Below are positions 53,016-64,000 of a DNA stretch of 64,000 nt, piece after piece. Origin of the DNA: Thereva unica (lineage: Eukaryota; Arthropoda; Insecta; Diptera; Therevidae); the NCBI GenBank assembly GCA_949987705.1, contig OX465283.1, positions 91,933,813 through 91,997,812 on the forward strand, in the 5' to 3' direction. Numbering within the stretch: the stretch's first letter is position 1; every line of letters starts with the position of its first letter. Under the pieces are notes generated by a model that was given only the letters and a program-made list of their open reading frames with translations, made no database searches and had not been told where the DNA came from. The translations under genes and the position numbers were made by a program.

Positions 53016-53906
53016 CACTGACATATAGAATGGACTGCTCATGAGGAATTTTTCATGGCACCAATTTGTTCCATAGGCTACAAACCTTTCTTCACCCCAT
53101 GTAAACACCGGAATCACTTTTGAAATTTACATTTTTTTAAATACGTACTTAAAACATTAAAACAACACAAATATTTTGTTTAAAAAAATTAATAAACATT
53201 AAGGGTATTCATTTCACTTTTCAAATGTTTGTAGTTTTGTAGTTTCGTAGCTTCGTAGTTCAATTGACATGAACGACTACATTGAATATTTTTCGTAGGT
53301 CGTCATTTTTTTCATATTTCGTAATATTGAAAGTGTGATTTTTACCTTCAAAATAGGTTGATTTTTGAGAAAATTCCTAGAAAAAGTGAAAACCAAAAAT
53401 TATTGGAAGCTTTAATCGATAAAGCTGTTCTCAATGTTTCCCTAGGCATCTTTTAAATTCATAGCAATCAAATTCAATTAAATAACTCAAAACAGCTGAC
53501 AAATGTCAACATCAACTACGACAATTTAAAATTACGAAGCCGTTTTAGAAACTCAGTAGCTTCTTACTTCACACAAAATGTCGTAGTTAAAAAATATATG
53601 GAAATTAACTACAAAAACTACGAACAACTACGAAGTACGACAAGTACGACAAATACGAAGAATTTACGAAGTGAAATGAATACCCTTACTATTTTCACTT
53701 TTTCACCTTTTAAAATGCATTTTTTTCATTAATTTCCAAATTTTATGTGTAACTGATTTAAGTTCTTAAAGGCTGTTTTTCCTGTTCTTCTGAGTGCTTC
53801 TGTCAGTTTGGGGGCTTATGGATGAGCGAGTCGACTATACCTTTTTGGTGCCATCGGTTTGTATGGGAATAATTGCTGATGAGCAGTCCATTATTATATG
53901 TCAGTG
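53016..53906. mobile_element. hAT-like MITE with CACTGACATATA ends, inserted in the LINE
   Basis: The ends CACTGACATATA and TATATGTCAGTG are flanked by an exact 8-bp duplication GGTCCCTC (53008-53015 and 53907-53914). Inverted similarity continues inward (ATGGACTGCTCAT, TGGCACCAA). A smaller inverted-repeat element (53203-53685) sits inside. No transposase is present. Confidence 0.82.
53203..53685. mobile_element. MITE with GGGTATTCATTTCAC ends and CTACGAA repeats
   Basis: The ends GGGTATTCATTTCACTT and AAGTGAAATGAATACCC bound 483 bp. TAA lies before and TTA after, so either these bases are part of the inverted repeat or the duplication is lost. The subterminal zones are rich in GTAGTT/CTACGAA words (53230-53300 and 53590-53670). 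It is probably of PIF/Harbinger type. It is the third level of nesting. Confidence 0.65.
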
Positions 53907-53914
53907 GGTCCCTC

Positions 53915-54430
53915 TGTCTGGACTGACTTGGTACTATGAGAAATCTTGGTGTAGTCTTGAATAGTGGTATGACCTGCTGCGATCACATCAGTTATATTCT
54001 TCGTAAAACCTACGGGCAACCGTCTAAACTTACGCTCCACTGTGGTCTGCTCAGTAGGGCTCTCCACATGAACTTAGCGAAAGCCCTACTCCTCCCTCAT
54101 TTAATGAATGGCCTTTCCATCTTCATCTTCTTCGAATTTAGGCTGCTCGTTTAGTGACTACTGCGACTTCCGGCTTCGTTCTCTATTTCATGATATTCTT
54201 CATCATCACAAGCCTGGCTACCTTAACCAGTTTTTGCAACCTTCGCAATCCCTTAGAAACAATAATTTAATTATTCCGCGTTTCCGCACCCTAATTGGTC
54301 GACGTTCTTTCTTTATCGTCGCAGCTCTGCTTTGGGATTATCTCCTAGTTGATTTACAACGCGAGGATTCAGCGCCCATCTTCAGGAAGCCTCTTTTCAA
54401 TCTCCTCACTAATAGGAAAGTCTAGAGCAC
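53915..54430 (+). pseudogene. Plus-strand LINE, C-terminal end
   Basis: Continuing after the MITE, frames read EKSWCSLE or, shifted, MRNLGVVLNSGMTCCDHISY (53936 onward), corresponding to the LGV-LD----HI motif after the palm domain. Then DYCDFRLRSLFHDILHHHKP, LIIPRFRTLIGRRSFF and ALLWDYLL give the typical C-terminal RTxxGRRSFF-xxxLWN end. Two frameshifts are visible. The T-rich stretch to about 54640 is the probable 3' region. A related end lies at 58001-58440. Confidence 0.72.
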
Positions 54431-54942
54431 GAACGCATACTTTTCTTTTTCAATTAACTTCTTTTCTGTAAAACTTTTCTCTTTTTTTCATTTCATCATC
54501 AGTCCTAATACTTTTTTTTTTCTTTTTGATTATTTTTATTTTTTATTATATTATTATATTATATTATTTTTGTATTGATTTTTTTTTCGTTTTTGCTACG
54601 TATTTTTGCTACTTGTTTAATAAATTTATTAAATTGAAATTGATTATCGATGTTAACGACTTTGTTAATAATGATTAAGCTGAACCTGTAACTACTCAAC
54701 TCTATAATGCGAAATGCACGTGAATCAATTCATAGTCTATGACAAAAACTGTAATGGTTCTTCCTATCTATTCGTTTAACGCAAAGACTGTGTTACAAAT
54801 TTCTATAAATGTTGTAGGTAATCAACGCCAATCTAGATGTCAATTTCTCATATTACTAAAACTTAATTCAACTTGCGATTGCTGCATTTTAATAAAATAT
54901 TCCTCCTGCACATTGTCAGCGCGTGTTCTCTCGTTTATTTAA
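54431..54942. other. No gene; T-rich LINE 3' region and AT-rich DNA
   Basis: 54470-54640 is T/AT-rich (ATTATATTATTATATTATAT) and probably LINE 3' sequence. 54660-54940 has no recognised feature. Confidence 0.35.
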
Positions 54943-55202
54943 CCCGCATCCGTCCCTTAAAACTTCAAACGTTAAAGTACCTATGTATCAATTTGATACA
55001 GGCTAGAAAAACAGGCATAAATCATACAAAAATATAAACAAATAGATTTAGAATAGTTATATAATAGTTTAGAATAGAATAATTTAGATTTAGAATAGTT
55101 AGGAAGCTAGCCAAAAACTTGAATCCAAATATTTATACGTATCCGTTTTTTTTAATTTGAATTTTGAATTTGTATCAAATTGACACTAGGGACGGATGCG
55201 GG
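54943..55202. mobile_element. piggyBac-type MITE (260 bp)
   Basis: Ends CCCGCATCCGTCCCT and AGGGACGGATGCGGG are flanked by TTAA on both sides (54939-54942 and 55203-55206), the target duplication of piggyBac elements. A GTATCAATTTGATAC-like palindrome and its partner lie inside each end. It has no coding capacity. Confidence 0.85.
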
Positions 55203-55206
55203 TTAA

Positions 55207-58000
55207 ATAAATGTTGTGGAAGTTATACAATCACACAAAAAGTAACAGTAAGAAAGAAGCAATCATTAAACCGTAATCAAGCAAACATTTGCTCAATAAA
55301 TCACACATGTTAATATGGGCCAAAGAAACGGGGATAATAAAACCACCCAAAAAATAAAAAATATCTCACAAACACACAACACGATTAAAGGCACATGACA
55401 CGTAGAGAAGACAAAAATGAAGTGCCTCGACAGATGTGTTTACTGAAAAGGCATAAGTCCTAGGAAAACGCCTAAAAGAAATAAAGAAAAACTCGAACCC
55501 GAGGACAGAAAATCATTGTGCGTTATCACTGAGATGAAATCTGGGCATACCTTGATAACATTGTACCAACAGAAAGGTCTAAACAATGGGATTCGGTGAA
55601 CGGAGTACCAGTTAGAGCGCTACAACATAATCATACGGGGTATGATGTATTCGTTTGGTTGCATTCGTCAACAAGAGAAGCCACACGGTAGCGTGATCAA
55701 TAGTTTTTTGTTGTTGCTTTGTTATTTTATATTTGAAAGTAGCACTTTTTTTAAAGCCTCATTGTCTCTATCCCCCGTATGTATATCCCTTTTTTAAGGA
55801 GTTTTTCACTGTATATTTAATGGCAGCGCACCTCTTAGAGTGTGTTTATGGGTCAGGATTTTTACATAATAGGCCCTGAACTGGGTTTATTATGTCCCGT
55901 AACTGTCTCCTATAGGAGAAAATGGTACAACAAAAAGGGTTCTGTGGTCCTTTCATACAAATTCCCATAAGAGTCCCAAATTTCAAACTCAACAGCAGTT
56001 TAAATGCAAGTAAAACGTAGAAATATGGGGCTCGTCTGTGCGTATGTATGGCCACCCCTAAATGAATTAAATTTAAAAAAATCGTTTTTGGGGGCAAAAC
56101 TCATATATTTGCATTACAATTTTGTTCTTTGGAACTACTTACCGATGGCCGATAACATCATCTTGGCTCCTTTGCGGGGAGGTTGATCAATATTTGATTA
56201 TCTGTCCTTAAATTTAATTGTATAAAAGAAAACTACAACTCATTAAACCTGCATAAATTGTGCGAAGTTTATAGATAGTACTATCACCTATCGTGATGTC
56301 AAACAAACTACACGAAAATCTCCATTAATTTACGTATTAAAAACTTCGACAGTTTTTTTGTGTCTTTTGGATTAAATAAATGGCTGCAAACACCTCTCGG
56401 ATTCTTCCTAATTAAACAATTCGTAGAATTTTGTGTTAATTGAAAGAAGGAACTCTGGGATATTTTTGCTTTCCTTTTTGCTCGGTCTGTCCTGCAAGAC
56501 TTCGAATGCTTAATGCTGAGGATGCTGTAGAACTAAAGTAGAATTACAAGGTGCAGATCGAAGCAGCTGAAAAATGCAGCTATAACAAAAGCAAAAGTAA
56601 GTGGCAAAATGGTAAATGTGGAATGGAAAAACAAGTTTTAGATATGAATGTAATCACATGGGAATTGCCACAATTCACACTTTTTTACTTCCAAGGAAAT
56701 TACTCTCCATGTGGAAAATATAAGTTGTTTCGGTTTGGGTAATATGCGCATGGTCGAAAATGTTTAATCTTGATTAAGGAAAACGTAATATTGTATTTTG
56801 TATAAATTATTGGTTGGAGAAATCGTTTAAAATTTTACTATTGCGTATAGATTGAAAACAAACTGTTTCTAAATGATATATCTCTATACATTGTATGCTT
56901 TAAATTTGCATTTCGTGAAGTACACATTGTTTGGGTTTGGTACAATGATTTATCATCTAATCTAAACAAATTTTTAACGTATGTAGTTACATAAGTAACA
57001 CTTGAGGTCATCCTTTGTTTTCCAGCCTATCATGTTATCATTTCGTGTTGCAATATCTAATCCTGATCTAATAGCAAGTACTTTTTGTTTAAACTCTCAG
57101 ATATTGCTTATGTTCTAAAATATTGAATGTAACATCGTTCTCAAAAAGCCTAGTAGGAAGTAACCGGCCATTTTTTAAATTATATTTTTAAAAATACATA
57201 TTTTTAGCAGTTTTTTATTGCTCAAACGAAATGCCGATCAGAAATGCATGTACATACATATGTATATCCAAAAAGCGTTTTCCAATCTTTTGCTGAATTT
57301 CCCATTAGCTACAACCCAAACATAGAAAAGTATGTTAACACCGAAAACAATATAACCAATGCTGAGAGCAAGTAACAGTATTATATTTTTTGGCAACCCG
57401 TCCAGTCATTGCCACATTGCCCCGAAGACCTCCAACAGCTTGACCCGGGATATAGTCCAGGCGCTAGAGCAGTGAGACCTATAAATTTTGGTTTTGGCAT
57501 GATGTAACGGACTTTTTTGGTGGAATCGTTCAGAAATGACATCCCCAATAATATCTATGGGTGCGCAAACATGAAAATACCTGGAAAATTTGTGGGAGCC
57601 CCAAAGTTTAAAAATTCACTAAATTTTAATTTTCTTGATATGTAATTATCTCTTAACGAAGGCTTCTTGGCGAATAGTTAGTTGGACATGTTTTGTTCGG
57701 TATTAGATTTGCTAAAACTTAGCGTAAGGTGGGTTTATGAAATTTGAATTTTTGCAGGGCAAAATAGCCGAAAACTGCGAAAAAGTACCTTACTTTAAAG
57801 TTATCCCCAGAAACCTAAGGGTCTTTTCCACGTTATTCTGGAATTAGATAGTTTAAGGCAAGTTTAATTTATATCCAAAACCCGATCACTGTCTGTCAAA
57901 TTGTTTTTGCATAATTAATTTTGCAATTAAGTGAATTTAAAAAGTTAAATTTGTTACAGCGCCAAAAGGAAAACTCCCATGTTGGTCCTGATATGTTTAC
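55207..58000. other. No gene confirmed; 2.8 kb of AT-rich DNA
   Basis: No long frame has recognisable similarity. A 63-codon frame at 56551-56742 begins beside AGCAAAAGTAAGT, which could be a splice donor, but no partner exon is apparent. 57400-57600 is GC-richer and unassigned. This region shows fewer transposon signatures than the rest of the window. Confidence 0.3.
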
Positions 58001-58450
58001 GTGGTCTCTAAGGCCCTCTTTACAAAATCCAATCATAAAATTTCTGTTTTTTTTATTTTTTTTATAGTTTTAAATTTTAATTTTTTTTTTTTTGGAAAAA
58101 CTGCAACTAAAGCGTTCCATGGTTCCTTCTTTATGCATGCGATTAGACTTTGGAATAGACTTTCTTTATCCATCCAAAAAGTCAGTACAGCTACGATCTT
58201 CAAAACGCAGGCATCTATTTTTTTTAGCTTCTCTTCCAGCTTCACAGTAGTACAACTACTCTACTGTCCTTACCAACTTCTTTCGTATTTTCTTTCTTCT
58301 CTCTTACTTCTTTCAAATTCTTCGTTCCTCTATCTTGAGCTAGTTGTAAGAATTTAGTAGTATTTACCATTTGTATTGTACTCTAAAAGATTGTAATATT
58401 GTGTACTCTGCCAAATAAATAACAATACATAAATAACAATAATAATAATA
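58001..58450 (+). pseudogene. LINE C-terminal end with AAT tail
   Basis: A frame at 58001-58357 contains KAFHGSFFMHAIRLWNRLSL and a following TIFKTQASIFF, the SF----LWN-LP----F end of Jockey/CR1-like LINEs. The 3' flank reaches TAAATAACAATACATAAATA and a run of AAT repeats at 58432-58456, a plausible LINE tail. Only the last 60 or so codons of the protein are present. It is related in position and style to 53915-54430, but family identity is not certain. Confidence 0.6.
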
Positions 58451-58865
58451 ATAATAGCGCTTGGTTTTTTTGCATCCGGTGCAGTATGCCTTATTGCGCC
58501 CCATCAGCTGCTCATTTTTAGCTTTTTTAAAAAAAAAAGGCTTATACAGAGACTCTGTTTGTCTGTCTGGCTGTCCGTCTGTGACCTTCTTTCATCTCTG
58601 AAAGTACTCTCGCTACAGACTTGGGCCATCTCTCAAATTGTAGCTCTTGATCAAGAGACTTAAAACAGGGTCTGGAAATTCCAACCGGAAGTATACGTTA
58701 ACGATAAAAAAGAGATTTCTATTAAAGTACATATATCGGTAGGCGATAGGCGCTGGAATCCTTACCCGTGGAACCAAGTTCAATCCTCTGCCGGTGGAAC
58801 AAGTTTTGAATCTATCACTTAGTTATATTATTTAATAATGATACTCAGGACAACATAAACATTTA

Positions 58866-59269
58866 GGGTGAGTTGCACCAAATCATTGATTAAAGTTATT
58901 GTTAAAATTAACTTTAACAATAACAAAGTTGTTAAAGTTCCAGTTTGTAAAAATGAGTTGCACCACCCAACCGTTTGTTAAAGTTATCGTTAAGGGCTAC
59001 TTTGATTTAAATTTACATTTTTGTGTATTTATAAGTTTCACAGTTTGTGAGTTTATTGAAAATGGCACCCCTGTCTGGGACTATGACAACTGTCTAAGTT
59101 AACAATAACAATAACACTAACCAGGCGAATTTCCTTGGTTAAAGTTAACGTTAAAATGATACGTCATGTTAACAATTGTTAAACGGTGCAACTCTCGTTT
59201 TGTCTAACCAGAGATTTGACAACCGATAAAGCTTTTGTTACGGTTAAAGTTAGTTGATGCAACTCACCC
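58866..59269. mobile_element. PIF/Harbinger-type MITE, copy 2 (404 bp)
   Basis: Same ends GGGTGAGTTGCACCAA and TGCAACTCACCC, same 404-bp length and inverted orientation relative to 26010-26413. Flanks are TTA at 58863-58865 and 59270-59272. The two copies differ by scattered substitutions. The target is TWA, as in PIF/Harbinger. Confidence 0.88.
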
Positions 59270-59272
59270 TTA

Positions 59273-61283
59273 CTTAATTAAAAGTGAAAAAATATCGTTT
59301 TCTTGATTTTTTATGGTCATCCAGTCTGAAGTGTTATTCAACAGAAAGAATACCATGAAAAAGCGTAATTAGTTTCTGGTCTCTAGGCACAACATCCTAC
59401 TAGTTTTATCACAGTGAAGGACAATGGAAAAAAACAGAAACACTGTGGATGAGAGAAATAATATGCATATTTTGCGCAAAAGTCAAGTTAATATAGCAGC
59501 AAATTGGGTAAAACAAAATGTATACAGGGTATACCAGGCTATTACCTGAGACACACTTGTGATATAGTAATTGCAATTTCACTTCTCTGTATCTCTTCTC
59601 TCACGTTTCTGTATACTGAGAATAAATCTCGGTGTACACTTGTTATACAGAATTGAAACTCAATAGAATCACAATTGAGAAAAATATCGGGTTTAGCTCA
59701 GTATACCCAAGATTGTAAAATAGTTTAATTTATTATAATGAGTGCCAAAAACCATTTGAAACGAAAATTACTCAGTGATGCTGATATGTTTTGTAGATGT
59801 TTGGGGGCAGTACGTGAATGATCTACGTTCCGCGAAAAGAAGCTCGCATATTATTGCGATTATGCAACATGAACTCAAAAATAGCCATAAAATCATTTTT
59901 AATATAAATTAATAATAATTTCACTATATTTCTATCTATATTTCACTTCAATATCACTGCAGCACAATAATTTTTTCGATTTGCAAATATGACTGATAAA
60001 TGACAACCAAACAACTCATTTTCAAATCTCTAGTATCAATCTAGCAAAAGTAATGAGAAAGGTAGTGTGTTGCGTTATGTAACGAGACTTAACTGAACGA
60101 TATGTGTTAAGTATGCCACAAATGTCAAATTCACTAAGGCCAGCTTTCAACTGTCATTATGCAACATTTGGAGAAGCAAAATAGCTTCATCGGTTTATGT
60201 TGTATAAACATCGTTGCTAACTGAACGACTTTTTGTGCTACAAACGTCAAAAATATTTTACATAGAACCTTAACTGAACGAATTTGTGTTACATTAGTCA
60301 CATAAACTGTCAGCGTTATGTAATTTTTGGGTAAGTAACGATTTTTCGTGAGATGAATCTGCATGAAAATGTCCTGTACGAAAATTACGTAGAACCAATG
60401 GTTTTTAAGATATGGGGCTGAGAAAACTCGGGCATTGCGCTGCATTCTTTTTCACACTACCTTTGAAGTATAATGCATTTTTAATGCAATTTTTTTATTA
60501 TCTCTCTATCACTTCCATCTCCACTTCTTTCTTGTTGTCATCTTCATCAACACTCATCCTGGAGGAAAATAATGGAATGGGGTTGGCGTCATTGGTTGGC
60601 GAATTGAGATAGGGCAGACCCGACAAGAGCCATACGCAACGGAAAATTGTAAACCTACTATTCTGAATTTTGCTTTATGAACTTTTGGGAAATTATTTGT
60701 GAGCCCAAAATAAAGAGAATTCCGTTGAAAAATCTGCAGTTGCATTTTTTCAGAGCTTCATGTACATATAAAGTGACTGGGTTATAACAGAACGTCAATG
60801 GTTCAACGTCCAATCGACGTTATGTAATCGATCCTGTTTACCGAAATTCTCGGAATGTTTCTGTGAATACTCTGACGTCAGGTGTTCGCCTATCAGGAAA
60901 TTTACGGATGTATTCTAAACGTAAGGGCCTATACGTGAACTAATCAGCCTAATATCGAACGGAATCAAGCGCTGATCTTTTGGTAGATTTCCACCAAAAA
61001 AATAGTATGCAAGTGTCTACTGATCATATTGGACGAAACGTTTGCGCAAAAGAAATGATTCTGAATCCCTAAAAAAAATTTTGAACCATTTTTGGTCTAG
61101 AGCCCCAATACTGCGGCAACTGGTAAATTTTGTAATTTGTTGCGCTCGAATATTTTATCGAGAAAATAGATTGTGGTGACAAAAATGAATTCCTTTAATA
61201 TATAAAAATGGAGACACGAGAGCACTTTCCAATTTTTTTTTCATTTTTGAATTTTTTTTTTAAATCTTAATTTCTCAAACTAT
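59273..61283. other. No gene; includes a degenerate TTAACTGAACGA repeat
   Basis: TTAACTGAACGA or close variants recur at about 60089, 60217 and 60270, with TTGTGTTA and CAAACGTCAAA nearby, possibly a worn transposon. TATACAGGGTATACCAGG near 59520 is another candidate terminus. No coding sequence is supported. Confidence 0.35.
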
Positions 61284-61510
61284 GGCCCCTGTGCTGAATG
61301 TCGAGTCGTGATTTGTGGCAAGTTTTTTGAGTTGAAAAAATGAAAGTGCCGTTTTAATCGAATTACGATTTTCAGTATAGTGGCCTAGAGTGGAAGTGCT
61401 AAGTGCGAGTGTAGCCCCCTATGCTGCAAGTAGCAATTCGTCTGAAACGCCAATTTCTTCAACTCAAAAAACTGGTCGCAAATCACGACTCGACATTCAG
61501 CACAGGGGCC
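61284..61510. repeat. Hairpin, 53-bp arms
   Basis: GGCCCCTGTGCTGAATGTCG and the following 33 bases (61284-61336) return inverted at 61458-61510 with three or four changes. The loop of about 120 bp is GC-richer. A related single arm appears at about 1675-1735. Confidence 0.85.
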
Positions 61511-61861
61511 TATGTCCCCATCTGATTGCGCCCGGCGCAAATGCATCATTTGCACATATAAAAACGCCGTCCCTGGTAACAGTGGTGATAGCAAAAATTA
61601 TTATGAAGAAAAGACCAGTCGGATGCAAAGACGCGGGACGGTAAAAAAAAATATGAGTGTGCTTAAGACCACACTTTAGTAATAAAACTTTTGTGCCCAA
61701 CGGCTAGTAATATGCAATAGATATAGTGGAAAGTCTGTCGGATCTATAGTATGCTTGAGAAAATTCAGGCCAACCACAGATGCAAGAAGAATAGTGACGA
61801 ATCTACTGACGGACTTGATACAAATACTATTTGAAAATATCAATATTTATGAATTCCTATC

Positions 61862-62643
61862 ATGGTTGCAAAATATGTGATTTCCGCTCACATCACTGAT
61901 TCCGCTCAAAATTTGATTCCGATCAGAAGTTGATTCCGATCAGAATATGATAGGAATCACTTTATGAGCGGAATCAAATTGGATACATATTGATTCCGCT
62001 CAGATTGCTGATTCCTATCGGATTTGATTCCGCTCAGTTTTTGATGTGAGCGCCGCTCACTGAACATCAGTCGTTCAGCTTGTATGCCTTCGACTGAATG
62101 TGTGTTGTATGTTCAGATAATTTATTGTAAATTTAGATTTTAGATGTATTACGCTGCACATAAAAGATTAAGTAAATAACACTTGCCGAGTTAAGACTAG
62201 CCGCGGCCGATATTTTTTCATTTTCTTGGTTAATAGCAAAAAGGGTAGTTTTTAAATTTCATAGAATTACCAGAACTGCAAGCAGAATATAATTCCTAGA
62301 ACAGTAAATTTTGTACATAGCAAAATATACTATGCATATACATATGAACTTATGAACGAAGTTTTTATTTAACTTAATACATATTAAGAGTCCTATTCCC
62401 TATTAAAATCTTTTTGAATAATCAAATGAATTTCCGATCGAATTTGATTCCGCTCATATCAATGATTCCGATCAAAAGTTGATTCCGATCAAAATATGAT
62501 AGGAATCAATTTATGAGCGGAATCAAATTGGATTCTTACTGATTCCGCTCACATTGCTGATTCCTATCGGAATTGATTCCGCTCAATTTTTGATGTGATT
62601 TTGATGTGATTTCTTCGCTCGATGTCGCTCTTGTGCAACCATG
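61862..62643. mobile_element. hAT-like MITE with 17 GATTCCGCTCA-type subterminal sites
   Basis: The ends CATGGTTGCA and TGCAACCATG are flanked by an exact 8-bp duplication ATTCCTAT (61854-61861 and 62644-62651). Inside both ends are blocks of about 150 bp (61895-62047 and 62446-62598) in direct orientation. Each is made of eight or nine GATTCCGCTCA, GATTCCGATCA or GATTCCTATC sites, two of them inverted, at about 17-20 base spacing. No transposase is present. Confidence 0.88.
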
Positions 62644-62689
62644 ATTCCTATTTACATTAAAACCTAAAAGTAACCGAGTAAAAATAATT

Positions 62690-63345
62690 TTTATTGGCTA
62701 ATTTTCTTAAAAGCATACACGCGGTCCACCTAGTACGTATGGCATATAAGTGCGCATGCCACACGGGTATGCACGCTTCCGCCACAGGCATGGATGCTAC
62801 CGCCACAGGCAGGAAAATCGAAACATTCGCCTCATGGAAGTAAGCTGGTAACATATGCAAGCGTACATGCATTGATATGCGGCGAATTTCTTCTGACATA
62901 AAATTGCATGGTTTTTTTCCGTCCCGGCTTTCACACATAACCCGAAAATCTAAGTAACGAGTGCATGCAAGGTGCATGTGTTTGTTGTGCATACTTGTGT
63001 GTGCTATTTCTGTGTGTCGCATTTGAATACACACACTTCTATATTATTTATCAACGACTTGAACGCATGTACGCTTGGATATGTCACCAGCTGTATGCAT
63101 GCTCCACTCCCGCTACATTCATGATCATTAATAATTGCATTTGCATCGGCATAGACTATTCCAAACCCAAGTATTGTTTTACCAAGCAGTACGCCAACCA
63201 CATCCAATGAAGCTTTACCTACGCGAGCCACTTTACCTACGCGAACGAGATCCAGTCTACTTGAGTATGGTATTGGCACCCTTTATGGCCACCTAGCCAA
63301 TTTACCTGTTTTCTTCGTCCCATACAATCTTTTAGGGAGCCAATT
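62690..63345. repeat. Dispersed repeat family with CCGCCACAGGCA motif, copy 3
   Basis: GGCTAATTTTCTTAAAAGCA, two CCGCCACAGGCA boxes, CAAGTATTGTTTTACCAAGC, CTTTACCTACGCGA (twice) and TATTGGCACCCTTTATGGCC occur in the same order as in copies 1 and 2. A 15-bp tandem (CTTTACCTACGCGA) lies at 63213-63243. Confidence 0.6.
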
Positions 63346-64000
63346 AATTTTAAAGGGAGCAAAAAGAAATGCAAAAAACAATCAACCTTTTTTTCAAATT
63401 CTTCTTTCTAGGCGTAGTTGAAAATAATTTAGTTTAGCTGATTAAACCGAATTTGAAGCATAAAGTTGAAGAAATATTTTTTTCAAACCTTTTTATTTTT
63501 AGACGATGTAGGGATAGTTTCAGCCCTTTACTATTATCCCTTATCATAAAATTTGCTTTGTTATAAATCAACCATTTTTGAATATAAATATTGCAAAAAA
63601 TGTATTTTATTGGATTGTTTTTGATTATAATTAGAATTATCGCGAAAATCCTTTAAAAAAGGAAGTTTTTAAGCATATTTAAAGGTGACATGCATATTTT
63701 AAGACTGTCGGACTCCGATTTTCGTAATCAGCGACCCAAAAAACATATCAGGAACGATTTTCACAACAGTGTAATGTTTTGACATAAACGATTCGTCGAT
63801 TTGTGCTAGTTAAAAAAATTGTAATTTCAAAAGGGGAAAGGTCCGGCACATCTCACCAAAGGGGAAGTGGGTGCCAATTTAAAACAAGAGCACCTCACAC
63901 ATTTAATTCACCACTCCCTTTTGGTATTCTAAGCACTTAAACCACTGGACATACGGTTTTAACAGCTTCGGTTTTATCAATTGAAGCGTGCAAAAAGTTT
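63346..64000. other. No gene recognised
   Basis: AT-rich sequence to the window end with no recognised element or open frame of note. Confidence 0.35.

Noticed and set aside
61895..62600. Regularly spaced short repeats resembling a CRISPR array
   Set aside because: Repeats are only 10-11 bases, occur in both orientations, have no unique spacers of constant length, and lie inside a hAT-like element with an 8-bp duplication in a eukaryotic genome.

Overview
This is a eukaryotic, AT-rich window that reads as an arthropod genome, most probably an insect. The basis is the set of mobile-element families and their typical features: a ZMYM1-like hAT transposase, Tc1/Tc3-type elements with TA target duplications, invertebrate-type LINE reverse transcriptases, Helitron-like elements with internal tandem repeats, and PIF/Harbinger and piggyBac-type MITEs. 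I cannot name the species. I found no convincing host protein-coding gene, no tRNA or rRNA and no CRISPR. Nearly every open frame is a transposon relic, a by-product of a tandem array, or chance.

Layout. 1-6.2 kb: a Helitron-like element with 146-bp repeats (304-1347), a LINE relic (1715-2225), a 155-bp direct repeat pair and an inverted-repeat block. 6.2-9.4 kb: a dispersed repeat split by a hAT-like element (6871-9386) which carries a PIF/Harbinger element (7665-8753), itself split by a LINE fragment. 10-15 kb: 128-bp tandem arrays, one inside a Helitron-like element (13416-14808). 15.7-18.1 kb: a foldback element with about 99% identical arms and a LINE 3' end in its loop. 20.1-23.3 kb: a Helitron-like element with an inverted array, then a Tc1 element (21834-23083) inserted in a TACTATGTATTA-type simple repeat. 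26.0-26.4 kb: a PIF-type MITE. 26.5-31.7 kb: an essentially complete hAT element with an 8-bp target duplication and a decayed transposase, hosting another Helitron-like element. 32-35 kb: MITE-like elements and a LINE fragment.

35.6-41.5 kb holds the most striking structure: a 5.9-kb foldback element with a perfect 9-bp target duplication, arms of about 1.9 kb built from nine 171-bp repeats each, and a 2.1-kb loop. 43.6-47.0 kb: a second Helitron-like element and a hAT-like element containing a near-perfect 200-bp palindrome. 47.3-54.4 kb: a deep nest in which a Jockey/CR1-like LINE on the plus strand is split by a different LINE on the minus strand, a Tc3 deletion derivative and a hAT-like MITE, the last with a further insert. 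54.9-64 kb: a piggyBac-type MITE, a LINE 3' end, a second copy of the PIF-type MITE, a small hairpin, and a hAT-like MITE with 17 copies of a GATTCCGCTCA-type site.

The parts do not form a pathway. They record successive insertions, and the nesting gives a relative order of events. All readable transposase and reverse transcriptase frames are broken or have a key residue changed, whereas several non-autonomous structured elements (foldbacks, palindromes, MITEs) are nearly intact and so look younger.
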